A stretch of DNA of 64,000 nucleotides. It comes from Urechis unicinctus (Eukaryota > Annelida > Polychaeta > Xenopneusta > Urechidae). The notes below the pieces were generated by a model, which saw only the letters and a program-made list of their open reading frames with translations, did not search any database and was not told the DNA's origin. The stretch is taken from contig CM067348.1 in NCBI GenBank assembly GCA_034190875.2, positions 11,107,346 to 11,171,345 of the forward strand, written 5' to 3'. The position numbers were made by a program, and so were the translations under genes. Of the stretch, positions 12,271-24,298 are shown piece after piece; the first letter of the stretch is position 1, and every line of letters starts with the position of its first letter.

Positions 12271-13470
12271 CCAACATCAGAAAGCAGCAGAAACAATAAC
12301 ATGCCAGCTAAATCCATTGATAAGAGAGATAAAACAAACAACGAACCTAGTTTGTAATTTTAGTCAGCCGCCATCCTGGACATTGAAATGTCCCTTTATC
12401 GCTTGTGCTAGTCGGGAACGAGGCAATGGGAAGGTGAGGGTTGTCAAACCAGATCAGCTCTGTGAACTACAGGTACACGTCTGACTACCTGTATGTACAG
12501 GAGAGAGAAACTTAAAAACGTCATGGGGAAGTAGCTGGGCAAGAATAGATGTCAAGCACTTTTTCTTCATCTAGGGATCGTTTCACTTACATCATAAATA
12601 TATCGGAATAGCTTGTTAATCCAAAACTGGACATTGTGGTAGGGGGTTGGTGGGGAGCGGGGGTGACTTTGTTGTCGACTAATGAGCGAATCCAGAGAAT
12701 GCATTAGCTTAGGGGCACTACAAGCTCATGATTATATTATTCAAAGGAGCTTTGAACATCAACATATCTGTGAATAAATGTTAATTTATGATCTTAGCAT
12801 ATGGAAAGTACGCTGTTAGAGTAGTGAGCCAGCAGTGGATGAAGATGCTAGTACACTCTCCGGGGACAGTTTCCCTTTCTTCTTTTTCAACTTCAAATCT
12901 CCATTCCCCATTTGAAATCCTGATTCACAGTTATCATGCAGAAATGACAACTGCCTCTCACAGACACAAAGTGTGTTTATCATAGTGGAATACTATCAGC
13001 ATGAGCACCATTCCCAGTTACAATTGATGATAAACTGTCGTAACTCTGATGCCGTATAACACAAATTTATGCACAGCTTAAATTAATTATATGTTGGTGT
13101 TTGTACAGTATACTGTTTTGTTTATTCTTGTTATTCCACCGTTCAGTGGGTCTGTATTACTTATGCTTTCTTGTTTGGTAAAAGTACAACCTTACGGTGG
13201 GCAATTTTCAAATTGGTAATTGTTCGTCCTTACTGGACTCGCGTAATGGAATGGTCACATACTCGCGGTCACTTGTAGCATTAATAGATAATCATATTAT
13301 AACACAGTAGTAATTGAAATGTCGAATGCACTACACCTTCTTCGATGAGGGAAAGTTATGATGCATGTAAGGATGTTGCGAGGAGGAACGTGCCGATGTT
13401 AGGGGGAAGTTAATGGTGCATGTAAAGATGTTAAGAGGAGGAACGTGCTGTTAGGAGGCACGCTATGATT
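12271..13470. other. Intergenic; one short tandem duplication
   Basis: No gene is recognised. At about 13355-13455 a ~50-bp block containing AGGAGGAACGTGC is present twice with small differences. Confidence 0.45.
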
Positions 13471-13970
13471 TTACGATGTGGCTTTCCATTTTGGAATATT
13501 ACAACGGCAAGTCGTGTACTCGTCTTTCTCCGTGCACAGATTCCTCAGTCATCAATCTTTCAACTGACGAATCCTGCTATCGCCGGAGTCTCTGCTCACC
13601 GATGCATTTCGACATTAAGGAATTTATGTTAATTGTAGCAGCTCTGGATATTTGGGCCCCCATCTTATGTAATCAAAGAGTCCTACTATTCTGTGATAAT
13701 ATGTCAGTCGTTGAAGTTATCAACAGTAAAAAAGGGTTATACTGCTGCCTCCATTCTCTCTGCACTTTCACATCATCAGAAAGTGTGGTTTATGTATAAC
13801 TTCGAATGATGGGCTAGTGCTTAGTTTATTACGTCGTTTGATCCTCACATCTTTGAAGCATAACCTCCTCGCTTCCGCCCATCACGTTCAGGGAAAGACT
13901 AATATCGTTGCAGATGCTCTCTCTCGGTTACAGAAATGCGTTGAGCAAATGGCATCATTCAAAACGATCT
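13470..13970 (+). mobile_element. DIRS-like retroelement fossil, RNase H region
   Basis: Translation shows HFDIKEFMLIVAALDIWAP and LLFCDNMSVVEVINS, the RNase H signature used by DIRS/Ngaro-type tyrosine-recombinase retroelements. Farther on are LLRRLILTSLKHNL and GKTNIVADALSRLQ, also typical of that family's RNase H end. Only this fragment is recognised and it is broken (a few breaks). No recombinase or terminal repeats are seen nearby. Confidence 0.6.
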
Positions 13971-13974
13971 TAGT

Positions 13975-15555
13975 ATATTGAATATTATTTATAAAACTAA
14001 CCGGACCTTTCTCTACTATAGACGTGCTTGTACTCACCATACTTGTCAGGGGCTAAACTAACAAGAGGCCCGGGGTTCATTGGTCATAACCAATGTGGCA
14101 ATAACCACATGCCGATGTACTATGGTTTTATGAGGTTTGCTGAAATGCAGAGAAAGAGTGCACTTACGCAATAATGAACCAGTAAAAAACCGTCCTGCCA
14201 GACCTACTGTCTAAGAAAGCACGAGTCTTGGCGTCTCTCTGTGTCCAAGCTTAACATTGAACCTTGAACCAAGGACGAGGAACAAGAAAATTAGAGGAAG
14301 GACAACAGCAGCAGTCTGAAACATCTATTCAAGCATGGTGGTTTAATGGACATTACCAAAACTGTAGGCCAAAATAGCCAGGACAGAAATATTCTTTATT
14401 TAAAATCAAATAACAAGAAACACTATAGCTCTCTATTTACACGCAAATTAAAACTATACCCTGAAAATATCCAGAGATACAACAAGTGGGCCTGATTAAC
14501 TAAATTTTGTAAAGCATTCAAGGTGAATCTGTTCCTGTTCTTTTGGATGAAATGATGAGATTTTACTGTCTGGTGCAGATGGTTGGAGGGAGACAGTTGT
14601 TATAACAATACCTAAACCTGAGACGAATAACACAAACCCAACGAATTATCTACCATATGTATCTGTAAACCCATGGAACGCATGAAAGATAACGTTTTAC
14701 GTTCGTGCCAGCACCGCACTAGGTGATTATCAGAATCAGGAGACAGTGGTGCAATAGGGAAGCAAGTTATTTGTCTCATTAATACGAAAATCAATAATAT
14801 TGTAAACATAATCAAACCAGGAGAAGGTAATTCACTTTGTGTGGATGATTTTTTATTGGCTTTCAATTAAAAACAAACCATAGAAAGGCAACTCCAAAAT
14901 GGGCTGACCACAACGGCTTTAATCTCTTTACCAAATCCAGTTTCTGATTTCGCCACCAGCTCACCAAAAATCTCGCCTAAACCATCGTTAGTCCCGTTTA
15001 CGAACCTGGCGCGCCCCATAGCCATCGAGAACATGTTCTTCTACTTAGCAAAACCATCCGCCCCGACATTTGGCACCTAAAATTATACTCTTTTCGATTT
15101 TAAACGCCATTTTATCCGTTTAGGCTGTCTACTGTACCTGGAAGTTTATTGATCGTCTGCCCGTCGTCTGGGGAAAAGAAATCGCGAGCGGGCGGATTGT
15201 CCATGTATATGTAGCGTGCGAATGATATGGTTTCTAAATAGCGAAATAAGATCGTTATCAGACTTTCCGTTAGCTTAACTAGTTCTGATTCAGCCACAAC
15301 TATTACCGATAATACGAGACAGTCTGTGCCATTTTTTAGGTCCCGCTTTACAGGACCTCCAGACATCCCTGACTGACTCGAATACCAGTAATATTGTTCC
15401 ACGGAATGGAACTCACCAACAAAACCTCAAGGCTCTCTTAACAGAACTACAGGTCTTTATTGACAGCTGCGAAATGCTTTTCTGCTTACTGCTTCTTCTT
15501 CTTCTTTCAAGCTTTGAGCCGTTTTTGGCAACAGAGGCCATGTACGGCTATGCTT
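13975..15555. other. Intergenic, no gene recognised
   Basis: The longest minus-strand ORF (15112-15402, 96 codons, starting MEQYYWYSSQSGMSGG) matches no family I know and has no clear context, so I do not call it a gene. Confidence 0.4.
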
Positions 15556-15557
15556 AC

Positions 15558-15560
<3 letters not shown>

Positions 15561-15589
<29 letters not shown>
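15561..15589. repeat. (GT)n microsatellite
   Basis: About 14 perfect GT pairs. It is flanked on both sides by related GGC(C/T)ATGTACGGCTA segments (about 15536 and 15618). Confidence 0.9.
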
Positions 15590-15590
<1 letters not shown>

Positions 15591-16436
15591 ATCGAATTAT
15601 AGTCGTGTTTAGCAACTAGGCTATGTACGGCTAGCAGTGAGTGTGTAACTCTGAGGGTGGTCACTGCCAGGGAGCACGTCGTCCTCAGAGGATCTTTTAC
15701 ATCCCTTTTCAGAGATGAGACCGCCATTTCTACATGGTCATCCAAGTCACGAGTAACCAGTCAGGTTGTTACACCTTGGAGTCGAATCTACAGCCTGTGG
15801 GTTGAAAGGCGAGGCAGTAAACCGAAACGCCACTGGGACCGGCTTTCTTCTGAGCACCAAATATCCTTCCTTTTATCCCCATCCTGAACCAGACGCATTG
15901 ACCATCGTCATTGGTCACGACTGGTCACCTGGTTGGAGTGTAAGTGAGTGATTGGTTCGGGGTTGGGGACGCCAGGTGGAACACGGGCGGCATCTGGAGA
16001 TTAGCAAGCTGAGACCAATCCAACCAGGTCCATTGTAATTATGTAGTTGACACCCGGTATTCGTGTCAATTCGAATTAATGGTGGGATTGCTTAAGATCA
16101 AAGGGATTAAAAATGTTGTTGCTACCATCAGATATATAAAAGGGATAGAGTTTGTAAAGAATTTATACCATCAAAGGGGGTCAAAGATCTGGAAAATTTA
16201 CGTGTGGAAAAAAGGCTTTGATATGGCAATTTTGAAAATACCGTCATAACAATAGGAGCCTTCACATAGTCGGGTTCCCGTCGCGGTAGCTAGGAGGGCC
16301 ATCGTCGCGCACAGCGATTTTTACCGGAATTGGGGGCATGTTTCTCTGCCTGTCAAGTTGTCAGCGCTTTGTTCGCGCTTTACCAGTTGCTGTTTTAAGT
16401 TCCTGCGTTGTTGCGCGCATTCTTGTTGCGTGTATG
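15590..16436. other. Intergenic, nothing recognised
   Basis: Short open frames only; no motif or array. Confidence 0.4.
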
Positions 16437-16479
16437 CGCGTGACCATCGCGATAACACACTTATCGCGATGGTCACGCG
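16437..16479. repeat. Perfect 19-bp inverted repeat with 5-nt loop
   Basis: CGCGTGACCATCGCGATAA (16437-16455), loop CACAC, and its exact complement (16461-16479). It lies 13 bases before the LTR element. It could be a folded RNA end, a palindromic protein site or a small terminal-repeat remnant. Confidence 0.85.
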
Positions 16480-16867
16480 GATGATATGATAATGTGACGC
16501 ACACGGCTTTAGCATATTTTGGATTACCGTTTGTGCGGCTGTACCTGCATTTTTTTATGAGTATGTATTTTTTATTGGTAAAGGTTCATAGGTGGGTTGC
16601 TTTATCTATTTCGCTATTTAATGTGTTTTGCCAACTTATTCTGTTGTTTTGATTGTATTAACGTTAATATTTGTCGTTGTTATAGTGTGGTCACGTGACC
16701 AACTCAAAGTGTATTTCAGCTGGTGCATGAGCCCGCTGGAGGCAGATTCCGATTAGTCAATCTCCGAGCAAGTTGGAGAAACCTCATCAACCAATCTCCG
16801 ATAAGTCGGATGATCCAAGCGTTTGTGTTATTCTATTAAGTTGGAATAACATAGCTTGTGGTTAGTA

Positions 16868-18645
16868 GCCCAAAAGACCAACGTCAGGTTCTATTTATCA
16901 CCTTGTCGGTCCAACAGTTTAAGCAAAATTATTTGGTCGATGCATTCGATCAACCCAGAACTCACCACTTTTTTCACGAAACATGCATGTTCTGACGAGT
17001 TTCGGGCGATCAGTGTTGAAAGTTATTATCTAATTCGGTTCGAGATAATGTTTCATATTCCTATTGTCTGCGGAAAACTATATTTTCGATAACTTTCCAA
17101 GTTTACCGGTGATATTTTCTTCCGAAATACAAGCGCCGAGGACGATATCCCAGACAGCCCCAGAAACTTCCGATGTAAATAAGGCGGTGAGAACATTAGC
17201 CGTGCACGACGTTTATTAACGTCGTGCGATGATCGTAACCAAATGCGGCGCGACAATACATGAGTTCCAATAATACACGATTATTACAGACACGTACATA
17301 TGAAGAATAATTTTTCACATAATTGAATGTTTATTAACAAGTTGAGTTAGTTTACGTGTGAGATTTCGTCAAAGGCGATTTAATCCAGCCACACAAATTC
17401 TGAAAAGTTCATGTTTATTTTGAACGACAAGATCGGTTTCTGCGCGCATGCGCAGACAAGGTTCTCCGCAAGCGAACTTTTTCTTTCTGAATTTTATTAT
17501 TTAAGTATATGTGTCATTTTGTCAATGATTATCTTTTGGAAATATCTACTTTGAAGGGCGATATGTATTCAACGATATCACATTGACATTTAAAAAAAGA
17601 TAACACTTATTGATTCCCGCAGTCTGAAGGGGGCACTTGGCCTTGTCCTGCGTAGAGGTGTGCCCCGGCATCTCAAAAATCTGTACCCGTCATACAAGGT
17701 AAAAATGGCAAGAGCATACCCCATCCTACAATTATGAGGTCAACAAAACCCGTCGGGAGGCCGAAAAAAACCTACCCCGACACATGTATACTACCTCTTT
17801 ATACTTAAGTGCCCCCTCCCCCGGGACCTGCAGCCACATGGCGAGTGAAAATGAAACTGCGTAATGTGACGTCATATCTCCAAAACTGGTGCTGCCGTGA
17901 ACGAAAGTTGTGATTCTAAAAGTTCATTTGACAATTGCTAAATAATCACGAGACAGTGGATAACCAAAATAGTCCGGTTTAGCGGATATTCATCTTATTT
18001 GTCGACATATATATTTACGTAAGTACACAACATTGATGAGAAGCTATATGCACGCGAAATACAAAAATTGCCACACGACCCACATATCCTCAATCACGAC
18101 GGTATATATTTATTAACTTATTACCGTCGTGTGCGGCTATGAGAACATAGGCAAAAACTATAGCTGATAATTCCTGTCGCCTTTTCCCCAGGTTTTCGTT
18201 GCTTTCTTCGTGATTCGGTGTGATATTTGTGCGACAGTGAATGTTAGTGGCCTTTTCTACATGTTAGACAAGGTCATTTTAGCTTTTAGCTTCGTGCCAC
18301 AAATAATCCCTGTGAACCGCGTCTTGTGAGTAGTCTCGCCTATGTTCCAATTGGTGTATCCTCCCGCTGGTCAGTTTCCGCCGCCTCGCCGCCATGTTGC
18401 CAAGTCGGGCTCAGATATTACCATTTGGTGTGTTTTAGGCCAAAATACTTATTCACAGGATACTGTTGTTGCTGAAATTCAGCTTCTCGTCCTATAAATG
18501 TTTGGTGAGTTCATTTTATTAGCTAAAACTAGGTAAAGCAGCGGAACTCTTGATGATTCCGTTGACTTATGCCGGGAATATGCGTTGGAAGCCAGAACTA
18601 AGAGGGAGTGCATGCATCACTCCCGGACTTAGTTCGAAAGAGCTA
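16868..18645. mobile_element. 1.78-kb insertion within the 5' LTR
   Basis: The segment is foreign to the LTR and is flanked by direct copies of GTGGTTAGTA (16858-16867 and 18646-18655), while the 3' LTR has that motif once. No obvious terminal inverted repeat or long ORF is seen. It contains the small element at 17631-17819. The family is not recognised. A 10-bp duplication would be unusual for most DNA transposons. Confidence 0.7.
17631..17819. mobile_element. MITE-like element, copy 2, with AGGGGGCACTT ends
   Basis: The ends are AGGGGGCACTT and its complement AAGTGCCCCCT. The internal sequence matches 12037-12270 (AGAGGTGTGCC, CGTACAAGG-like core, GAGGCCGAAAAAAA). No coding potential, so non-autonomous. 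I could not see a clear target duplication. Confidence 0.65.
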
Positions 18646-18936
18646 GTGGTTAGTACCATTTGTGGTTCTGAAGTTGTGGGTTGCTCGTATTAGTTGCGGT
18701 TTGGACCTGTTAATTTGCATTGTTTAGTGTTGCGAATTTTGTTGGAATCATTGACTTGTGTGGCGTAAGAGTAGAATAAAACTTGTTTTTACACTAAATG
18801 TCACGGTTCTTTCACACGGTTGAACTACTCACGGTCGTTCACTTGTTTAAGGTTACGTTGGTTGAAAACTAGAGATCCACGGTATACACCGGGCGCTGCA
18901 ATAGCGCCAGCAATCGTCGGGGTTCACGCTACAAAA

Positions 18937-18956
18937 TTGGTGGCAGCGGTGGGATA
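18937..18956 (+). promoter_or_regulatory. Putative primer-binding site of the LTR element
   Basis: TTGGTGGCAGCGGTGGGAT lies three bases inside the 5' LTR end. This position and a TGG start are usual for tRNA-primed LTR elements. I do not assign the tRNA. Confidence 0.5.
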
Positions 18957-19112
18957 TAAGGTTGAACCGAATTAAGGTTCATACCCTTCAGCGCTATATA
19001 GCTGGTTGAATTATATTCCCTTATATTTTGATTGTTGTTGAGTTCCCTTTGGTGCGATTCGTAGGTTCCGCAATTGCTGTTTCATTCTGTCTGTGCCAAA
19101 TAATTCTTAGCT

Positions 19113-20843
19113 ATGAGTGACCGGGATAGTCCTGCCCTGGAGAGTTTGCCAGATTCTGTGGCAAGTTCAGTTGTAGGTGAGGGCGTTTTACCTCATATTG
19201 ATGAGGATGCTGTCCAAGTTGGTTCCCAAATAGGCCAGGTGCAAGAGGCTGTTGACATATCGAATGGTTTGAATATGTTGGCTTCAGTTGCCAGCAGGGT
19301 TGATAGTGTACCATCCACATCGGGTGCCCCAGCTCCAATGGCTGCTTCTGGCACATCTCATGATGGAGGTGCGCCAATCAATGTGATACCACAAGCCCCG
19401 GGGAACATAGGCTATCCTCAAAGTACATTTGGTGGTATGGGTGGCCCCCACTACCACAGTGCTTACATGTCAAGTATACCTTCTGGCTTCTCCCCCAGCT
19501 CGCCTCCTATGTACCCACCACATGGATATCCATTCGCATGGCCAGGGCACCCAGCTTTGCCATGGGGAGGTCCAGGGTATTTTGGGGCTTGGCAATACAA
19601 CCAAGGTGTTGCAGAAGGAGGGGCAAGATATGGTAACGGTCAGGTGGGCACTACACCTAGGGTAAGTGTTAGGCAGGGAAACTGCCATACTCAAATTCAG
19701 CCAGGCACTCTGCTCCGTCCTCAGAACAATTCTTATGGACCGCAGCCTGCCAATGCCCAGTCGCGGGACCCACTTGCTCCATGGGACATGCCGCCAGCTG
19801 CGGGCCAACCAGTTTGGTCACCTTCTGGCATGAATGGGTCTGATCCCAGTGGTGACAGAGAAGGTGACTTGGGTGTAGTAGTCGCAGATACTGAAAGGCC
19901 TCCTCGGCTAGAATTCCAAGCGGATAGCCATGGCCCAACGACAGGACGGGTTCGTTGGGAACAAAAACGTGTACCAACGTTTGATGGAAAATCTAGTTTT
20001 CGGGACTATTTTTCTCAGTTTGAACTCATTGCAAAAATGAATGGTTGGTCGTCCCAGGAATGTGCTCTTGAATTGGCAATAAGTTTGCGGGGTCAGGCTC
20101 AGAGTGTACTTAGCGACCTCGAAATGTCACAGAAGACTGATTATGGGGTTCTGACTCGCATGCTCATGTCCAGGTTTGAACCAGATAACCAGGCAGAAGT
20201 CTACAGGGCTCAGTTGAAGTGCAGGGTCAGGCGTAGGACAGAGCCACTCAGTGAGCTCGTACAAGATATTAAAAGGATGGTTAGGCTTGCATATCCTACA
20301 GCATCGAGTGAGGTTAGGGAAACACTGGCTCGTGATGGCTTCATGGACTCATTGAGTGATTCAAATATGGAACTGTTCATATTTCAGGCCAAACCAAACA
20401 GCTTAGATGATGCTCTGAAGTCAGCTTTAGAGTATGAAGCCTTTGTTGAAGGCAGAGCTCATAGGACGGGATCTAGCAGACCACACAATGTGAGGTCCCA
20501 GTGGAAAGAGCTAAGCAGACCATCATCTCTGGGTGATTTTAAGAAGGACGATTCCATGAAGGATGATTCCATAAAGGATGAGTTATTGAGGGTGCAGACC
20601 CAGCTAGCACAACTGTCATCAACTGTTGAGAAACAGGGGTCTAGGCTTCAAAAGAAAGAAGGGAAAATTGCTCACAAAGAGAAAGGTGACAAAAGTTGCC
20701 ATTATTGTGGTAAGCAAGGCCACTTCAAGGCCAATTGCTACAAACGGCAGAATGATGAAGCCAGGCAAAAAGGAAAGCAGGGTGAGAACCTAGCTAGTAG
20801 CCCGGCCTGTGAGCCAGAATTCCCACAAAGTTCGGGAAACTAA
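19113..20843 (+). CDS. gag: gag of the LTR element
   Basis: Open frame of 576 codons. The N-terminal third is rich in Pro, Gly, Ser and Tyr. The middle is a capsid-like helical region (roughly residues 285-440; VPTFDGKSSFRDYFSQF opens it, as in Gypsy gag proteins). Near the C-terminus is a zinc knuckle, CHYCGKQGHFKANC (C-x2-C-x4-H-x4-C). This would bind and package the element RNA. It stands directly upstream of pol. Confidence 0.9.
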   Translation: MSDRDSPALESLPDSVASSVVGEGVLPHIDEDAVQVGSQIGQVQEAVDISNGLNMLASVASRVDSVPSTSGAPAPMAASGTSHDGGAPINVIPQAPGNIGYPQSTFGGMGGPHYHSAYMSSIPSGFSPSSPPMYPPHGYPFAWPGHPALPWGGPGYFGAWQYNQGVAEGGARYGNGQVGTTPRVSVRQGNCHTQIQPGTLLRPQNNSYGPQPANAQSRDPLAPWDMPPAAGQPVWSPSGMNGSDPSGDREGDLGVVVADTERPPRLEFQADSHGPTTGRVRWEQKRVPTFDGKSSFRDYFSQFELIAKMNGWSSQECALELAISLRGQAQSVLSDLEMSQKTDYGVLTRMLMSRFEPDNQAEVYRAQLKCRVRRRTEPLSELVQDIKRMVRLAYPTASSEVRETLARDGFMDSLSDSNMELFIFQAKPNSLDDALKSALEYEAFVEGRAHRTGSSRPHNVRSQWKELSRPSSLGDFKKDDSMKDDSIKDELLRVQTQLAQLSSTVEKQGSRLQKKEGKIAHKEKGDKSCHYCGKQGHFKANCYKRQNDEARQKGKQGENLASSPACEPEFPQSSGN

Positions 20844-20849
20844 GAGATG

Positions 20850-23800
20850 CTGCGACAGAGGGCCATGTTGCAGCAGAGAGGGTATCTGATGGGCCTGTTG
20901 ATAGTTGGGATATTGATAGCCTGTTTTTGACAGTTTCGGTCCTTGTTGATTGTCTGGTTGACACAGGGTCAACGATAACGGTTTTACACCCGAATAAGTA
21001 CCAGGCCATAACCGAAACATTGAGGCCACAACTCCAGCCATTAACGACTAGGGTCAAATTGGCTGATGGAACCCTACTGAGTGCGCAGGACCGAGCAGCC
21101 TTGCCACTGCAGGTTGGGAGTCAGGTTTTGAACCATTCTGTGGTAATAGCCGACATAGAGGCTCCTGGGATACTGGGGATGGATTTTTTGCATGCCCATT
21201 ATGGGGTATTTGATGCCAGGAAGGGCATATTGACTCTAGGTAATTGCCAGTATCAATGTCAAAGAGAGTCGGATTTCAAGGATTCCATATGTCGGGTCTC
21301 ATTAATAGAGACTATGGTAGTTCCATCCCATTGTGAAAAAATTCTGTCAGGCCATATTGATGGCCGCATATGTCGCACTCGTGCAGTCCTACAACCCACC
21401 TCAAAGCTTCTAAGTAAAGATTTGATGGTGGCCAAATCAGTGGTCGACCCAAGTGGTGGAGTGGTACCGCTGCGAGTGTTGAATCTTACTGATGGTCCAA
21501 TAACGCTTTTCAAAGGGACAAATTTGGCAACTTGTGAAGTTGTAGGTGGGGACCATTGTAGGCCCATTGAGTATGTGTGCTCAGCCAAATCTTTCCCATA
21601 GTGTGAATTTTCTGTTCCAGACCACTTGAAAGTCCTTTTTGAAACGACTGTCACAGGGATGACAGAGAATAGGAAGCAAGACATACACAATTTGTTCCTT
21701 ACATTCCAGGGTGTCTTTGCTAAGTCTAAGTTAGATCTTGGACAAACTGGGTTAGTGCAGCATGAGATAAGGACGGGTGATGCTGCCGCTATTAAGCAAC
21801 GCCCCAGGAGAATACCTATAGCACTTAGGCCAGAGGCAGAAGCCGAGATCCAGAAGATGAAGGATTTGGGCATCATAGAGCCCTCAGAGAGTCCATGGGC
21901 ATCCCCAGTAGTGCTGGTTCGGAAGAACAATGGGTCTGTCCGTTTTTGTCTGGATTACAGAAAACTAAATGCAGTCACAGTTAAAGACAGCTATCCCATA
22001 CCCCGTATATATGAGTCCTTGGATGCCCTAGGGGGCGCCTGCTTGTTCTCGACTATAGATTTAGCTAGTGGGTACTGGCAGGTGGAGATGAAGGAGGATG
22101 ATAAGCCAAAGGCAGCTTTTTGTACACGGAATGGGCTCTGGCAATTCAAGGTGATGCCATTTGGTCTAGCCTGTGCTCCTGCCACCTTCGAGCCACTCAT
22201 GGAAAGGGTGCTGTCTGGGCTACATTGGCAAACTTGCCATGTATACCTAGACGATGTGATCGTTTTTGGGGACAGTTTTGAGTCTCATCTGGGTAGGTTA
22301 ATTGAGGTATTTTCAAGATTAGAGTCATCAAATCTGAAAGTAGCACCCCAGAAGTGCCAGTTATTCAAAGAGGTCATGTGGTATCAAAAGAAGGGATATC
22401 AACGGACCCCCAAAAGACAAGCGCTATTGAGCACTGGCCCCGACCCTGTAATGTGTCTGACGTCAGAAGCTTTGTTGGTTTAGGGTCTTATTACAGGCGT
22501 TTTGTTCCTGGGTTTGCTGGGATTGCCCGTCCCTTACACAAACTAACGGAACCAAATAGCGATTTCCACTGAAGTGAGGCTTGTGAAGAAGCTTTCAATA
22601 AGTTGAAAGAAGCTCTAATATCTGAACCAATATTAGGGTACCCAAGGCAGACAGGAGTGTTCATTTTGGACACTGATGCCAGTAACTCAGCCTTAGGTTC
22701 TGTACTTTCCCAACCACAGGATGGGTTGGAAAGGGTTATTGCCTATTATAGTAAGGCATTCAGTAAGTCTGAAAAGAACTATTGTGTGACCCGCAGGGAA
22801 TTACTGGCAATGGTGGCTTCTCTAAAACATTTCCACCACTATGTGTATGGCAGCAGGGTAATAGTTCGTACTGACCATGGTGCGTTACGCTGGGTGTTGG
22901 GTTTTAAGAAGCCTGAGGGGCAAATGGCCAGATGGTTAGAAGTTTTTGGGACATACAATCTCGAAATCGAACACAGACCAGGCAGAATTCACAACAATGC
23001 AGATGCCCATTCACGGCGTCGTTGTGTAGACTGTAGGAAATGTGCCCTTGCAGAGGAGAAGGAGGGGATTAGTGATAAGGAGTGTCACAGTTGTGTCGGT
23101 CCTACGATTAGGGTGAATGCCCTGACTGGGGAAGAGTTTTTGTTGGACAAATGGCCCCTCGCCAACATTAGAGCGTGGCAACAGGCGGACCCTGCCATTG
23201 CACAAGCAGTAAAATGTGTGCATGGAGGTAGTCGCCCAAACTTGGCAAGTGTCACAGGTATGGCTGTCCCCTACAAAAGCTTATGGGCGATTTTTGATGA
23301 GTTGGTGGTGAAACAGGCTCTTCTGTATCGTAGTTATCCCGAAAACCCACAGGTTCTAAGGCTTGTTGCCCCACAAGAACTGAGAAGAGAGATATTTGGA
23401 TTACTTCATTCCAACCGTACTGCTGGCCACATGGGCGTCAAGAAGACACTAGAATGTGTAGAGGGTGTATACCTTGTCAGAAAAGGAATCCACGAGGAGG
23501 AAGGCACAATGCCCCTCTTGTACAATCTGCGGTTGGCGCCCCTTGGGAGCGCATGGCCATGGACATCCTTGGTGTTCCCGTCGCCTCCATAGGGTCCGGA
23601 GTTTCAGTCCCAGCTAACACAAGAGATTTGTAAATTGCTACAAATTAGGCAAACCCGAACCACTCCTAATCATCCTCAGTCAGATGGACAGGTGGAAAGG
23701 TTTAACAGAACCCTTCTGGGTCTCCTGTCTAAATTGTGCGAGGAAGAAACGGAGGATTGGGAAGATCACTTGCCCTATGTCACATGCGCCTATAGGGCCA

Positions 23801-24237
23801 CTGTTCACGACAGCTCTGGTTGTACTCCTAATTCTCTTATATTTGGAAGGGAAAACAACCTACCCATTGATCTACTGCACTCGCCTCCGGACGAGGCACG
23901 CCGCCCTAAATGCCCAATAGGATATGTCGAATGGGTCCGAGAAGCAATTCAGGCAAATTGCGAGAGGGCAAGGGAACATCTAGGGAAAGCCGCAGTTAGG
24001 CAGAAAGAATATTATGACAGGCTCGCTAGTCCCAGGGCAGTAAGTGTTGGTGACTGGGTCCTCAGGTACCACCCACCTCTCTTAAACAAGAACAAGCTGG
24101 CCTCACCCTTTCGGGGCCCATATCTTGACTCTAGCTCCAATAGGGGTGTTGAGCCAGAAGTCGTGGAAGCATTCTGTGACAGGACAAGGCGTCCTAAAAG
24201 GAAGATTAGGCCCCCAGCTAGATTTGGTTGGGACTAG
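20850..24237 (+). pseudogene. pol: pol region of the LTR element (protease-RT-RNaseH-integrase), broken
   Basis: Parts in order: an aspartic protease with LVDTGST near 20.95 kb; reverse transcriptase about 21.7-22.5 kb with the YLDD box; RNase H about 22.6-23.1 kb (ILDTDASNSALGSVLSQ, TDHGALRW); an integrase region about 23.4-24.2 kb, with an H2C2-like start and NHPQSDGQVERFNRTL. All are Ty3/Gypsy type. The region is broken about four or five times and should be taken as a fossil. Confidence 0.88.
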
Positions 24238-24298
24238 CACCAAGGCCAGACACACCATTTGGCCTCATATGTATATAACGTAAATAAACATCAATAGA

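Larger units (their letters stand above)
16493..18933 (+). repeat. 5' LTR, interrupted by an insertion
   Basis: The LTR sequence is present as 16493-16867 and 18646-18933, matching the two ends of the 3' LTR. The middle is a later insertion. The 3' LTR also contains internal segments not present here. Confidence 0.9.

Noticed and set aside
15112-15402. 96-codon minus-strand ORF
   Set aside because: No family, no splice context and no second exon; within chance expectation.
15766-15860. tRNA- or SINE-like text (GAGTCGAATCTACAGCC)
   Set aside because: No consistent cloverleaf or box A/box B pair could be built.
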